This document shows positions 53,144 to 63,997 of a stretch of DNA of 64,000 nt, piece by piece. Source of the DNA: Bifiguratus adelaidae (Eukaryota > Mucoromycota > Endogonomycetes > Endogonales). Both the position numbers and the translations under genes were made by a program. Within the stretch, counting starts at the first letter, position 1. Each line of letters begins with the position of its first letter. A model generated the notes under the pieces. It saw only the letters and a program-made list of their open reading frames with translations. It was not told where the DNA came from and did no database searches. The stretch spans positions 142,519 to 206,518 of the forward strand of contig MVBO01000015.1 in the NCBI GenBank assembly GCA_002261195.1, read 5' to 3'.

Positions 53144-54711
53144 CTATTCGTTGCGACGCCGGCTCCGCATTGACGGCTTGGATAACATATCTACTTCACT
53201 GGACAATGCGCGTCTGACTTCATCCTCATCCGTCTCAGAGTTGAGACTTTCGGAGGCGTCAGTGATGGTGCGACTTTCAGAATCAAAGGAGGTTCCCCCC
53301 TCGTCCGCATGGGATTTGCCATGTCGAGCAAGACGTGATTCATCCATGGCCGATCCGGTATTAAAGGATGTCAAGGATTGCATCGAAGGAGTGCGAGAGG
53401 CAAATCTTTTGTCTTTGGAGATTGGTTGGTGCGCGGAGGATGCGGATGGGTATTTTGAGCCTGGTTGATCCCAAGGCTCCGTGATGGACGTCAATTTCAT
53501 GCCAAACGCATGCTCATAGGGTGATGATGTCGAGAGTGACGTGACTGAGTCAGTTTCATCGTGAAGATTTGCTGCAGGGGACGAGTATCGCCATAGTTGA
53601 TCCTCGGGATGGGCGGGTGAGAGGCCGTTGGGGTACTCGAGCGAGCCCGTCTGAAGTTCCTGTGAGTCAATGCCTTCTTGAGGCTCAGCGTACGCCCTTA
53701 GTCGTGCCATCGCTCTTTGTCCGTACATGCGCCAAGTAATGATGGCGACAATGGACTCCCAAAATATGAAGATGCCTACAAAAACCGTAGCCGTGCTGAT
53801 TGGCCAATAATACATAAAGTATCTGGAATGTCATGCCATGGTGAATAGGGCATTGGGCAAACACAAGATGCATTGCTTACCTGAGACCTTTAAATTCAGC
53901 ATCAAGTCTGAGGGAAGCCTTGTAGATCTGCAATCCTCGCTCTGAGATGGCAATCATGGCTTGTGTCACTGGATGCGCGTCGCTTTCACGAAAATTTTCC
54001 ATCATGAGCATGGACATGGCGAACTTTTCATCCGGAAAGCCCAGCAGATATAAAGGTATCCGCATCAACGACTTGATGAGACGTTTCACAGGCGAGTGAT
54101 AGGGCAGCAGACACTGTGAAGTAAATTGTCAATGCTATGCGCAAAGGAATAACACGAGGTACACTTACGGGACGACTTGAGCGAGCCACAGTCACATTAT
54201 CGGCCGTCAACATGTCGACAACAAGCATAAAGTTGCCCAGATCCAGATTCCGGTCGGACAAAGGCATCTCGAAATCCACAGAGACCGTGTATGTCTGTCG
54301 ACTGGCCAATGGCTGCAGTGGTGTAAGCAAGCACAGCCAATCGCAAGGACAAATGTTGGCGCCTACCTTCGGATACCGTCCTTGCTGCGTCAAATCCACA
54401 TAGCCTGTAGGCCTCATAGAGTTCCTACCCAGCAAAGCGTCAGTCAACGGTGGCTAACGTAACGTCTTCGAGACAACATACGTGTATTCAAGCCAAATAG
54501 GATCCACTCTCCGCACCTCTGGCAGTACCATCCAGTAAAACGCCGCATATCCCGTCAACGCCAACGCGACAACTGCAATACCTGCACCAGCGGCCACGAC
54601 GAGTGTGAGCACTAATCGATGCGTATTGTTGGTCGTGATGGCCGATTGCACTGAGCGAGCCAGTGATCGTTGAGGCACTGCTTCCTGCTTGTCTTCAGGA
54701 GTGTCATTCAT
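53144..54711 (-). CDS. Seipin (lipid-droplet assembly protein)
   Basis: Multi-exon gene, ATG 54711 to stop 53144-53146. Seipin oligomers sit in the ER membrane at lipid-droplet contact sites and control droplet budding and triglyceride flow. The first span is LVVAAGAGIAVVALALTGYAAFYWMV. The lumenal beta-sandwich shows GYVDLTQQGRYPKVG..., then TYTVSVDFEMPLSDRNLDLGNFMLVVDML (the family motif PxSxxNxxLGNFMV), and RLIKSLMRIPLYLLGFPDE with TQAMIAISERGLQIYKASLRLDAEFKGLRYFMYYWPIS. The second span is TATVFVGIFIFWESIVAII. The C-terminal ~190 residues are a cytosolic, Ser/Glu-rich tail. The start is only 56 bp from the divergent BCD1 start. Confidence 0.92.
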
Positions 54712-54767
54712 GGTAAAAAGTCAAAGGAGAAGAGTGACGCGCGACAATTCCACGTGCCAAATAGACC

Positions 54768-55889
54768 ATGGACAAGTGCGAGGTGTGCGGTGAACAAGTG
54801 TTCAAATACAAATGTCCTGCTTGTGGACGGCGGACCTGCTCGCTGGCATGCTCAAAACAACACAAGGTACAAGAGAATTGCACTGGAGAACGGAGCAAGA
54901 CGCATTACATTGCGCTCGAAAACTTTGACGACAAGGCGCTCATGTCGGATTACAACTTTTTGCAAGACGTTGGCCTCATTGCCGACAACTCTGTTCGAGA
55001 GAGTATAGCGATAAAGAAAGCGGGCATAGGTGCAAAGAAGCGAATGAACGCGCGCAACATGTTACGGAAGCGAGCGGTACAGCAAGGCATTGAACTTGTG
55101 TTGATGCCACCAGGGATGAAGCGACAAAAGATGAACAAGACGCAGTGGATTGGCAAGTAAGTACGAGACATTGTGGATGAAAGAGGTTGTGAAAAGGCTT
55201 GTTTCCGCTGACGCTATCGCGGCGCTCATAGATTGAAGCAATTCCAGTGGAGTATCGAAGTGGTGTTTCCTGAACTCGGAAATGCGAGTATTCTCAAGCA
55301 TAGGCAGGTGCTTTGGATCAGGCGCGCCGAGGATCTAAACATGTACACTAGAATCATACCGACAGAGACATTGCGGAGCATCATTGACAAGTTTATCGCC
55401 TTTATACCCAGCACACATCCAGATCAAGCCACGCTTGCTAAACACATCTTTTCATCGAACGACATGGTCATTGGCCTCAAAAACTTTCAAACCGCCAAAT
55501 CGCCAACCACCTTCACGGATCTTAGTCAACATGTGAACGAGACGCTCGATAAGGTACTGGTGGGTACGAAAATCTTGGAGTTTCCTACACTTTACGTATG
55601 GAGGAAAGCACGAGCAGATCAATTGGTGGCCGACGGGTCGATTCATCTCGTCGAAAAGCAGGCGGTAATTGCGCCCCTGGGTACACAAGTCAGCGACAAA
55701 CCGGACCCAGACCATCAAGGCAAGGAGGACGACGAGGAAGGGGCCGAGGACGAAGGTGAATTAGAAGCCGAGGAAGACGTCGCTATTCCTTCCCTCGATC
55801 CGACCGTCATGGACCTGGATCTTGACAAGGTCCTTTCTGCATTATCAGAGGATTTGGGAGCAGACAATGAAGCACCGCAGGCAGAGTAA
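54768..55889 (+). CDS. BCD1: Box C/D snoRNP assembly factor Bcd1 (zf-HIT)
   Basis: Two exons (54768-55156 and 55232-55889) give 348 residues. The N-terminus is a HIT-type zinc finger: CEVCGEQVFKYKCPACGRRTCSLACSKQHKVQENC. Next comes the ZNHIT6/Bcd1 segment SDYNFLQDVGLI, the GMKRQKMNKTQW motif and the region LKQFQWSIEVVFPELG. Bcd1 is required for stable accumulation of box C/D snoRNAs such as U3 and works with Hit1/Rsa1. The tail (ELEAEEDVAIPSLDPTVMDLDLDK) is acidic. Spacing to seipin (56 bp) means a shared bidirectional promoter. Confidence 0.9.
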
Positions 55890-55985
55890 TGTGTATATAC
55901 ACGAGCATTCTATCGTTGCCATCCATTGTAAAGTAAGCAATGCAAAAACGTCTATGGCGAGTCTATAGTATACATAAACAGAAGG

Positions 55986-56281
55986 TCATGAACTTGGCGT
56001 GACCTTTTGTGTGGACTCAAGCTGCTTTTGAAGCGCCTGTTGCTGCTGTAACTCTAGCATATTTTGTTCCTGCTGCTTTAGCTTTTGACTTCGTCGCTCA
56101 TTGTCCTTTTGGATTCCGAGATGCATGTTCTACCACGAAAACGATCAGTCGTGTGAGTTTATGCGCATTCTCTTGTTGAGCATACCTCACGTTCTTGCAT
56201 TTGCAGATAGTGGACACCATACACGGTAGCCACCGTAAATACCACGGCAGAAGCGAGCGTCAACTTGGCTGCCGTACTCAT
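55986..56281 (-). CDS. PET117: Cytochrome c oxidase assembly protein Pet117
   Basis: Two exons (56281-56186 and 56129-55986) give 79 residues. The first ~45 residues match yeast Pet117: MSTAAKLTLASAVVFTVATVYG, then VHYLQMQERENMHLGIQKDNERR. A single N-terminal membrane span anchors it in the mitochondrial inner membrane, where it links heme a synthesis (Cox15) and cytochrome oxidase assembly. The C-terminal part is a Gln-rich helix. It is too small and too split for a simple ORF search. Its ATG lies 9 bp after the stop codon of the Nudix gene on the same strand. Intron gtatgc...gtag, 56 nt. Confidence 0.85.
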
Positions 56282-56290
56282 GGAACAATA

Positions 56291-57514
56291 TCAAAGCTTT
56301 GATTCAGCATATAATACACCGCCCATGGCTTCTTCCACATCAACAGTTCTTTCTACATAGATTTGGGATATGCCACGCTTGCCACGCTCTAACCATAGAC
56401 GATGGCGTGGCTTGGTGACGCTGTCTTTCGGTTGGCCTTGAATGGGATAAAGATGATCGCCTGGAAGAGCTGAGCAGAAATTGAAGGTTGGAGGATTGGG
56501 TGTCGCGGCATCCAATGGTGGCCATAAATCCTTGCCGGGTTCTCCTACTTGGTCGGCAGGCATGAAATAAGGGCATATGGTCACAACGCCATTGTTGGAT
56601 ACGCTTTTCCTACTTCGAAAAGCGCCCACTCCAGCCAAGTCCTTCAAGTCTTCCTGGCGTTTCACTAGCGACAAGGCGTATAAAGAGTACCATTGCGGGG
56701 GAAAAAGCGTAATATTTCCAGTTGCATAGAGCTGCAATGCTTCTTCCGGTCGAAGCCATCGAAGATCGAGCACCTCTTTGCCATCCGGAGTGGGTATATG
56801 CACTTGCGTGTCATTGTGAGGCAGCGCTGGCGGTTTCGGGAGATTGGCGAGAAAGAAATGGGTGTTGTATCTCCGAGGCTCAATGAATGGCGTAACCCAC
56901 TGAGAAAAGTGCACGAGGTCAGCTGTTAACGGTTTGGACTTTGTTTGCTGACAATAGTCGAGCAACGTATCGGCATGAGCGTGCACGTCGCTCCGCAATT
57001 TCGACATGTCGGCGCTATCGAGATTGGCATGGTAATCTTCTTGCTTGTCCAACAGCAGGATACCTGCTTCCTCAAAGGTTTCGCGCACAGCGCATACTTT
57101 CCAAGGAAGCAGCGGGTCTCCATCGCCCAAAATGCTTTTCCAATCGGGCCTTTGATCGCTCTCGTCGAGGTTACCGCCTAGTAAACCCATTTACTCAATA
57201 GACGCTCAACGCATCAGGATAAATATACCCACCAGGAAAAACGTAGGCGTTCATGAAGGTGCTTTTTGCATTCCTAAGCGAGATATCGCATGTGAATGTT
57301 TAGTCAGGCACAGAGCAGCATACGCGACCGGTACCTCTTCAATAAAAGCACCTTGTAATCGCACTTGCCAATGTCATACTCGGATGAGCTCTTGGAAATG
57401 GGTGCTGTCAGTACCAGACTAAGGCTGCAGGTGAGTATGTTTGCATATGAGTAACGTCTATACCTGCGTTGCGGAAGGACGAATGTTTCCTTTGAGTGTC
57501 GTTGCGTTCACCAT
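56291..57514 (-). CDS. Nudix hydrolase (NUDT19-like)
   Basis: Four exons (57514-57468, 57424-57335, 57273-57233, 57177-56291) give 354 residues. The opening GNIRPSATLSLVLTAPIS, KVLLLKRNAKSTFMNAYVFPGGNLDE and the Nudix box core VCAVRETFEEAGILLLD are seen. This long insertion between VFPGG and REtxEE is typical of NUDT19-like acyl-CoA/CoA diphosphatases. The later segment FSQWVTPFIEPRRYNTHFFLA supports that. The first intron (57467-57425) begins GCAGGT and fits only as a GC-AG intron; it yields the expected SATLSLVL join. The other introns are GT-AG. No peroxisomal targeting signal of SKL type: the C-terminus is AESKL, which is a PTS1-like variant (SKL at the very end), so peroxisomal location is likely. 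Confidence 0.87.
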
Positions 57515-57711
57515 GCTCGTGAATGCTCGGCTAAATGCTCCTAAGAAATACCGTAGAGTCAGCCTTGACGACGCATGAAAGCCTAGTGATGCAACATTGC
57601 CTACCTACAGACAGTGAGCCAACGTGCCGCATCAATAACAGAATGCCCAATTAGGCATTTCCCCACATTCTTCAATTCACGCTCGTAAGCTTGAAACTGA
57701 TTTGTATAACT

Positions 57712-59347
57712 CTACAAGACGAATGCATCTACGAAGTGTTGTACAACGGCTTTGCCTTGATCATGATCAAATCTACGTGTGCGGACAACGATGGCACCAT
57801 GGGCATTAAATGCGTCAATCTTGACAAAGTACTTGTTCCAGCCCAAGCGATTCAGATGGCGAGCAATATCCTGTTGAATTTGCGTGAGTGGTAGCGGAGT
57901 GACGCTGTTGTCGGCAAGTTGGCTGCGGGTGGGCGTAAAGCTGGTATGCGGTGATGTGTGCTGATTGGTTTCTGGTTCCTGTTGGCCGGGTCGGTTAACT
58001 GCCTCGAGGACGGGAATAAGGACGGTATCATCGACAACATTAGATGTTTGATTATTTTCATGACTTTCGCTTTCTTGTGCTCGCTCTTCTTTCGTGGATG
58101 GACGACGTTGAGTTATAAATCTAGTACTATAAAGGCCCTTGGCCAACAGTTTCCGGACACGTACACGAGACGATAATGATTGGACGGTGATTGTGCTGCA
58201 GGCTACAAAGAACCAAAGTGGAAAGACAAAGATGACGAGTGTGGTAAAGAGGATCTTGTTGGTGATTTGACGAAGAGTCGGTATCGGCTCAGGCGGGATG
58301 GGATCGGCTTTTGAAAATGCTGTGACGACGCTCTCATAATCCTGGTCAAAAGTTCTAAAATATGCCCGCTCATGAGTTTGAAAGGCTGGGCGAGCGATGA
58401 CTTGAAAACTTACAGGTCAAGTTCACGAATCTTTGTAAAAGGATCAGATTCTTCGATAGCTCCCGTCCAGAATGGCACACTGCGATCATCTTGTACGTTG
58501 GCGTACAATGTGCGTGTAGCAAACTGACTTAGACCTCGATAATAAGTGCTATCTGGTATGACAAGTTAGAATATATGTTGAAGGTAGAGCGAATCAGAAA
58601 TATAAAACACACCTGGCTCGGCCATGGCGAGTAGCAGTGGCTTCCCGGCTTCATCGGCATCAGCCAACTGCAATTGCTCCCCTACCGTCAAACGTTGAGC
58701 CTCGTAAAGTGGTCACTAAGGTCAGTCATTAACTCACCCGTGTGTGACAGCATACGTGCACAAAGGTAATTGAAGACCTTTGCCATGTTGGTCTTATTGG
58801 GTGATCTGACACCGAGATGAGGAGTTGCAAAGGTGTAAAAATGCTAACGAAATGATATGAGTCTCAAGCCATGCGTCGTATTTTCTCGTTCTCCATACCA
58901 TGGGTTTGACCTTGTCAAAGAAACCATCTTGATAAAGCACTCCAATAGCATATCTTGATATAAGTCCACCCAGAGAATAGCCCAATATTGATATACTGGT
59001 GACATTGTATTCCTTCTCGATCAGATCATCGTATCCGTGATAAATCTGCCATTGTCAACATCGGCATGAGCGACAGCCAAACCAAGCTTACCTCTTCCAC
59101 CAAACGTTGACCGCAGATAGCGATGCCATCATAGGTGAATGCTGACTCATTGCTCTTACAGTTTAGCTATAGATACCAAAGTTTAACCGAGCACTCTTTG
59201 ACGTGCCAAGCGGTTTCACTGGACGACTCGGCTTACCACATGAACACCTTCTCCGTGAGCTTTGGAGAGTGTCTTGGAGATGTAGTCCAAGTGAGACTTG
59301 TTACCCCATAGTCCATGGCATAACACCACCAAATGAACTTGTTTCAT
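57712..59347 (-). CDS. DUF676 lipase / putative serine esterase
   Basis: Multi-exon gene from ATG 59347 to stop 57712-57714, an alpha/beta hydrolase. The start MKQVHLVVLCHGLWGNKSHLDYI contains the oxyanion HG motif. The nucleophile elbow is SILGYSLGGLISRYAIG (Ser in GYSLGG). Further motifs are HFYTFATPHLGVRSP, TLYANVQDDRSVPFWTGAI (acid Asp). A hydrophobic segment (ILFTTLVIFVFPLWFFVA) near residue 290 and a polar tail (~140 residues, Gln/Thr/Pro-rich) follow. Relatives are yeast Lpl1 and Rog1, lipases at lipid droplets and ER. It is divergent from ARL2 with 55 bp between ATGs. Roughly seven exons, short GT-AG introns; one junction (58560-58610) was not resolved exactly. Confidence 0.87.
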
Positions 59348-59402
59348 TGCCAAGAACAAGACCAAAAGGTGAACGCGCGTTCAATTACCTATTGGGGTTG
59401 CC

Positions 59403-60233
59403 ATGGGCTTGCTGACCATCATCAAAAAAACGAAGCGGAAAGAGCGTGAAATGCGCTTATTGATACTGTAGGTTGACGGCAACGATCTGTAAGGCGTTTG
59501 CGTAGAGCTCATGGACTGACGTGCTTTGGTCGTCTCAAACAGTGGACTCGATAATGCAGGCAAGACGACGATACTAAAACGTATCAATGGTGACGATATT
59601 AGCAAGGTGTCGCCGACATTGGGCTTCGAGATCAAGACATTGGAGTATCAAGGGTGAGAAATAAACTTGAGCTTGCACTGGATCAAAACTCATGGATGCT
59701 CAGGTACAAACTCAACATCTGGGTAAAGTATTGTGGGATTGTATAGTATTGCATCCGGATCTAAGACGCTACAGGATGTTGGAGGACAAAAGTCAATACG
59801 ATCCTACTGGCGAAACTATTTTGAACAGACCGAAGGATTGATCTGGGTTGTGGACTCGGCAGATCGCTTACGTCTACATGATTGTAAGGAGGAATTGCAC
59901 AAGCTCCTGCAGGAAGAGGTAAGCCTCTCCTATGGAATCATAGAATATCGCACTCACATGTTTTGAATCAGCGCTTAGCGGGCGCTTCATTGCTCGTTTT
60001 TGCCAATAAACAAGATTTGCCCGGATCTATGAATGGAGAAGATATTCAACGTGTAAGTTCAATGACCGGCGTTTCCATGTGCTGACTCTCTACTTTAGCA
60101 CCTCGATCTAGACACCATACGAACGCATCATTGGTCAATACAACCTTGTAGTGGAGTAACAGGCGATCATTTGCTCAAAGGCATGGATTGGCTCATTAGA
60201 GACATTGGATCACGCATTTATCTGCTGGACTGA
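59403..60233 (+). CDS. ARL2: Arl2-type small GTPase (tubulin folding)
   Basis: Six exons join to about 185 residues. The sequence [38 protein letters not shown] is the Arl2 opening, with the P-loop GLDNAGKT spanning the first intron. [13 protein letters not shown] is switch [20 protein letters not shown] is switch [12 protein letters not shown] is the NKxD motif, and [23 protein letters not shown] is the Arl2-specific end. Arl2 (Cin4 in yeast) works with tubulin cofactors C, D and E to form alpha/beta tubulin dimers. Gly2 is present, but Arl2 proteins are usually not myristoylated. The stop is 14 bp before the next gene's ATG on the same strand. Confidence 0.93.
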
Positions 60234-60247
60234 GCATGTATATATAG
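60234..60247 (+). promoter_or_regulatory. Fourteen-base spacer between ARL2 and O-FucT genes with a TATA-like run
   Basis: The spacer is gcatgtatatatag. It is the only sequence between the ARL2 stop and the ATG of the next gene. The TATATATA run directly abuts the ATG, too close to act as a core promoter TATA for it. Confidence 0.35.
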
Positions 60248-61925
60248 ATGGGTATGCACAGCTTTAAATCGACATTACCAACACGGCTGAAGAGGCGCTT
60301 ATGGCTCTTGGCTGTCTGCGTCTGCATATACCTTCTCATCCGACGATCGTCTGATTCCAACGTTCAAGCGCCATTGACATTTGATGAAGCCATTGGCCAG
60401 CATGTACCTCAACCGGAGGCTCAAATCACCGTGCGCGGGCTAGATGACGTGTCTCAGGAAGTAGTGGAGGGATCTGTCCATGCCCGACCACAGGATCCGG
60501 AGCGTCACAACGCCTTACCAGTTCTCGAGCAACAGCTAGTGAGTTCGGGACCGAAGACCGCAAAAGCCATATTACCCATGCCTCGCTTTGACGGCGCCAG
60601 TATTTGGAACGACCCGGACGAAAAGTTTCTCTCGTATCTGCCGCATTCGGGGCTGAGTAATCAGCAACTAGCGCTCACCAACGCTTTATTGCTTGCGTAC
60701 GAGCTAAATCGAACACTCATTCTACCTCCGGCGTACCTAGGAGTCGTTGCGCGTAAGTAATAAGAATCACAGCCATGGCTCACCGACTAACCCTCTTGCA
60801 ACAGCTTGGAAATCATACTATGAATTGGAAAGAAAGTTGGGATTCACCAAAAAGATCTGGGAGCAAATCTGTGTGGATGAAGATCCCGAACTGAGAGCGT
60901 CGAGTCCAGCCTGGATGCTGAAGCACTGCGATGAGTTCAATGCGTTTGTTGCCGTCAAGTGGTCTTGGCTCTATGATCTATCGCCCCTCAGAAAATACAT
61001 ACGAATGGTGGATTTGGAAGGCAAAGATGTGAAGGTTGGAAATATTCTCAAGCAATTCCGCATTTCGCGTCAAGACACGTATATACAGGTGGATGAAGAT
61101 CCATACGATTGGCTTGTCTACGATGATCCCGACAATATACCTACCGGAACAAAGTACAAACGCATATTACCCCTCTCTTACTTTGGCGACATGCCACACA
61201 AACTCATTCAACTCAACAGTGCTTTTGGGACTCGTCGTGTGAGGTCGGATTTGCCCGAGCATAAGGGTATCAAGAATCTGATTGTGCGATCGCTCATTTA
61301 CAAGAACGACATCCTAACGTCCGTTACTTCCAATGCCGTGAGTCAGCTCGGCGGGCAAGCCAATTTCATCTCCATCCACGTGCGTACAGGTGATCCCATG
61401 TTTGAAGAGCTGCTAGAGTCGCATATAGATGGAGCTGTCGCGGACATTGCGTCATTAACCGGTTATGCTCGGCGATTCCCAGTGGAGGAAGCAAGTCTAC
61501 TCGTTCTACTTAAAGGGGCCGTTAACAGCACAGATCCAGTCCCACGCAAATCGCTCGAGGAATGCAAAGCCATCAGCCAAGAACGACAGCGAACGGGCAC
61601 CCCCACAGGTCAAGAAAGCATAATCTACATTGCCACCAATCACAAAAACCCATCCAACGACCCACACTTTGCCCTGTTATACCATCACTTTCCATGCATC
61701 TTTACACTCGCTGACCTTCCGCCTTCCATCCTTGACCCACTCGATACCGTTCGATCACCCTTAGAATCCAAGAAGCCGATGCGCTCCATACTGATACCTT
61801 TAGTAGACGGCATGATTGCAGGTCATGCCTCCAAATTCTATGCGAATCCAAAAAGCACGTTTTCGTGGTACATTAAGCGTATGTATGAAAGGTGGTCTGG
61901 AGGCGTTGTACACGCCAACGCCTAA
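60248..61925 (+). CDS. O-fucosyltransferase-like type II Golgi protein
   Basis: Two exons (60248-60752 and 60805-61925) give 541 residues. A short basic tail and a span near residues 17-30 (LWLLAVCVCIYLLI) suggest a type II Golgi/ER membrane protein. The rest resembles the fungal GDP-fucose O-fucosyltransferase-like group: LPHSGLSNQQLALTNALLLAYELNRTLILPP at the beginning of the fold, a long middle with DEFNAFVAVKWSWL, and ISIHVRTGD, the HxRxxD sugar-nucleotide site. The C-terminus holds KSTFSWYIKRMYE. Actual sugar donor and acceptor are not known. It ends 29 bp from the convergent kinase gene. Its start is 14 bp after ARL2, with no room for an own promoter. Confidence 0.8.
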
Positions 61926-61954
61926 ATCTAATTTATATATACACATGTTACAAT

Positions 61955-63535
61955 TCATACACGTCCTGCGATGATGCCTGCTCCCCGACTGTTATCTAGT
62001 CCTTCCCATCCTTGTTCTCCAACATTGCCGCCACCCCTAAAGACGCCGCCTACCACACCGTTTCTGACACGATGATGAAACGAGCCTTGCTGAATGCTGG
62101 ATTTGACGGCACCCGTGGTGATGCCGAGATTTTCAATCACATTGCCGAGTTTGGGTATACGCACGTAGGCATCCGTGCCGTATCCTTCCATGGTCAGGAT
62201 ATTGATGCCTCCACCCCAGTATTCAGCATAAGCCCTTGACATGGGTAGCCCAATCCCAAAATCAACGTCCTCGGCTTCCTTCATGATACCGCCCTTTTCG
62301 TGTTCCGCCATGTTGGCCGCCATCTCTGGCACCTTGGACAGATTGGCAAATCGTGACGGTGAGCCAGGTTTATGAGCCGTGTAAGCCCAGAGATTCTCGT
62401 ATATCTCTGGGGGTATTCCACCTCCCTGATCCGATACTCGAAAGATGAGACTAGTGGGTCCAGAACAGACAGTGACGCGAATTGGAGGGTACTCGGCGTT
62501 ACGATGACAATAAATGGTGTGCTGCATGGAATTCTTCAAGATTTCGTAGATGATGTACTCGATGTGATCGGGAATATAGGTAAAGTGGGTGTCGGGATGA
62601 CCATCGACATCAACGCGAGGAGCGTCACTTGTCAGTGCGAATCGCTTGCTGACATGGGATTGGGCCAACCGTACGCATTTGCTGATGGTTTCTTGCGTGG
62701 AACAGCGTGTAAAGACAACACCAATGTGTACATGACCATCGCCCCAAGACGGATCATGATGATTCTGTGTCAGGGCAAGATGCTGCTCGGCAATGACACG
62801 TCGAGATATCCTTGACCTCAGCATGGTGTTCATAAATTTTTCGACTTGATGTCGTCCCATGTGCCCACCGCATTCCGAAATACCGAGAGCCATCTGCGGA
62901 ATGACCACCAGATGCTCTCGCAACACGGTTTCGAGCAACTCACAGAACCGGTCATTGTCTTCGATAGTTCTCACGGGTGGAAACGAGCGTATGCGCTCAA
63001 ATGCAGAGTAATACAAGTCGTAGACAAGTTGAATATGGGGATTCGTTCCGACAATGAAGGGTAGATTTTGGAAGTCGCGAATTCGATGAGCGAGGCGAAT
63101 CGGTAGCTCCTGTCGTACGTAATTGGCCGACTTGACGAGACGATCATCGGTCATGTTTCGCCCAAAGAACACCAACTGCCGTAGCGTTATGGCTGTTGCT
63201 TGCTTGGACACATACTGATCCAGGGTACGGTTGTGATAGAAATGCTGAGGAGAGGTCGAATCCAGTGAGGGATGCGCACGATCTGGCCCATTGGCAGATT
63301 TGTCAAATGGCAATGATTTGGACTGTCCTGTCGTAAGGCGTGGCGCGTGTACCGAAGCAACACGCAGCTCGTTGACTCGCGGTTGTGGTGGTATAGACTG
63401 AAAGCATCGCTTGGACCAGCGATGCTCGAGGCCCTGGAGCCATCGCCCCAAAGGTCTACCCACAAGAGCGCGGGACATGTTCCCTCCGCAAGGCAGGACT
63501 GTGAGAACAACAGAGTGCTGAAAGCCAGCCAACAT
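61955..63535 (-). CDS. Mitochondrial PDK/BCKDK-type protein kinase
   Basis: Single exon, 526 residues. The N-terminus is rich in Arg and Leu (RPLGRWLQGLEHRWSKRCF), a presequence; an ATG at 63478 is an alternative start. The alpha-ketoacid dehydrogenase kinase N-domain covers residues ~110-290 (LRQLVFFGRN, LPIRLAHRIRDFQNLPFIVGTNPHI). The GHKL ATPase domain has the N-box YIIYEILKNSMQHTI, the G1 box VSDQGGGIPPE, the DFGIGLP motif and GYGTDAYVRIP. It phosphorylates either the pyruvate dehydrogenase E1 alpha subunit or the branched-chain counterpart; yeast Pkp1/Pkp2 are relatives. The C-terminal 60 residues (Gly-rich) are an extension. Confidence 0.9.
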   Translation of the reverse strand: MLAGFQHSVVLTVLPCGGNMSRALVGRPLGRWLQGLEHRWSKRCFQSIPPQPRVNELRVASVHAPRLTTGQSKSLPFDKSANGPDRAHPSLDSTSPQHFYHNRTLDQYVSKQATAITLRQLVFFGRNMTDDRLVKSANYVRQELPIRLAHRIRDFQNLPFIVGTNPHIQLVYDLYYSAFERIRSFPPVRTIEDNDRFCELLETVLREHLVVIPQMALGISECGGHMGRHQVEKFMNTMLRSRISRRVIAEQHLALTQNHHDPSWGDGHVHIGVVFTRCSTQETISKCVRLAQSHVSKRFALTSDAPRVDVDGHPDTHFTYIPDHIEYIIYEILKNSMQHTIYCHRNAEYPPIRVTVCSGPTSLIFRVSDQGGGIPPEIYENLWAYTAHKPGSPSRFANLSKVPEMAANMAEHEKGGIMKEAEDVDFGIGLPMSRAYAEYWGGGINILTMEGYGTDAYVRIPKLGNVIENLGITTGAVKSSIQQGSFHHRVRNGVVGGVFRGGGNVGEQGWEGLDNSRGAGIIAGRV

Positions 63536-63814
63536 TCATGTGATGAGCTTGGGTTAGGGGATCTTTTGTGTGAGTCAGCACAGTAGTAGACAAGCGCAGA
63601 GCGTCAACGATGACCATGGCATGGAAAGGTAGCGCAGCGCCATGAGATGAGTCATATACTGATGGAAGTAGTAGCTAGGCAGGCTAATGGCTGCTTGTTA
63701 ACGCTTCAATGGCATACCTTTGATGCATGTATGCCTCAATAGGTGAATAAACGATGACGTAGACAAATCAAGACAACAGCAACAGTTGCGCAAGAAAGCG
63801 CACTCTTTGTCACG

Positions 63815-63865
63815 ATGAGCTGGAACAATAAGCTTTGGGCTCCTTTAAAGAAGTTCCTGGCGGTG
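63815..63865 (+). CDS. First exon of a gene cut by the window end
   Basis: ATG 63815 opens MSWNNKLWAPLKKFLAV, followed at 63866 by a gtaagt donor. The exon is short (51 nt) and amphipathic/basic, compatible with a small mitochondrial protein. The next exon is not identified in the remaining 130 bp, so no function is proposed. Confidence 0.4.
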
Positions 63866-63983
63866 GTAAGTAGAACGAAGAGGGCGGGTGTATAGGGTCA
63901 CTGGGATATAAGTGGGATGTGAAACGTTCTTGGTTGCCATGACGCGCAATCAAGGTGAATAGCGATGCCTTGTATAAAGAGGA

Positions 63984-63997
63984 GGGGGGGGGGGGGT
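63984..63997 (+). repeat. Poly-G run near the window end
   Basis: About 14-16 consecutive G inside what is probably the first intron of the last gene. Homopolymer length may be affected by sequencing error. Confidence 0.6.
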
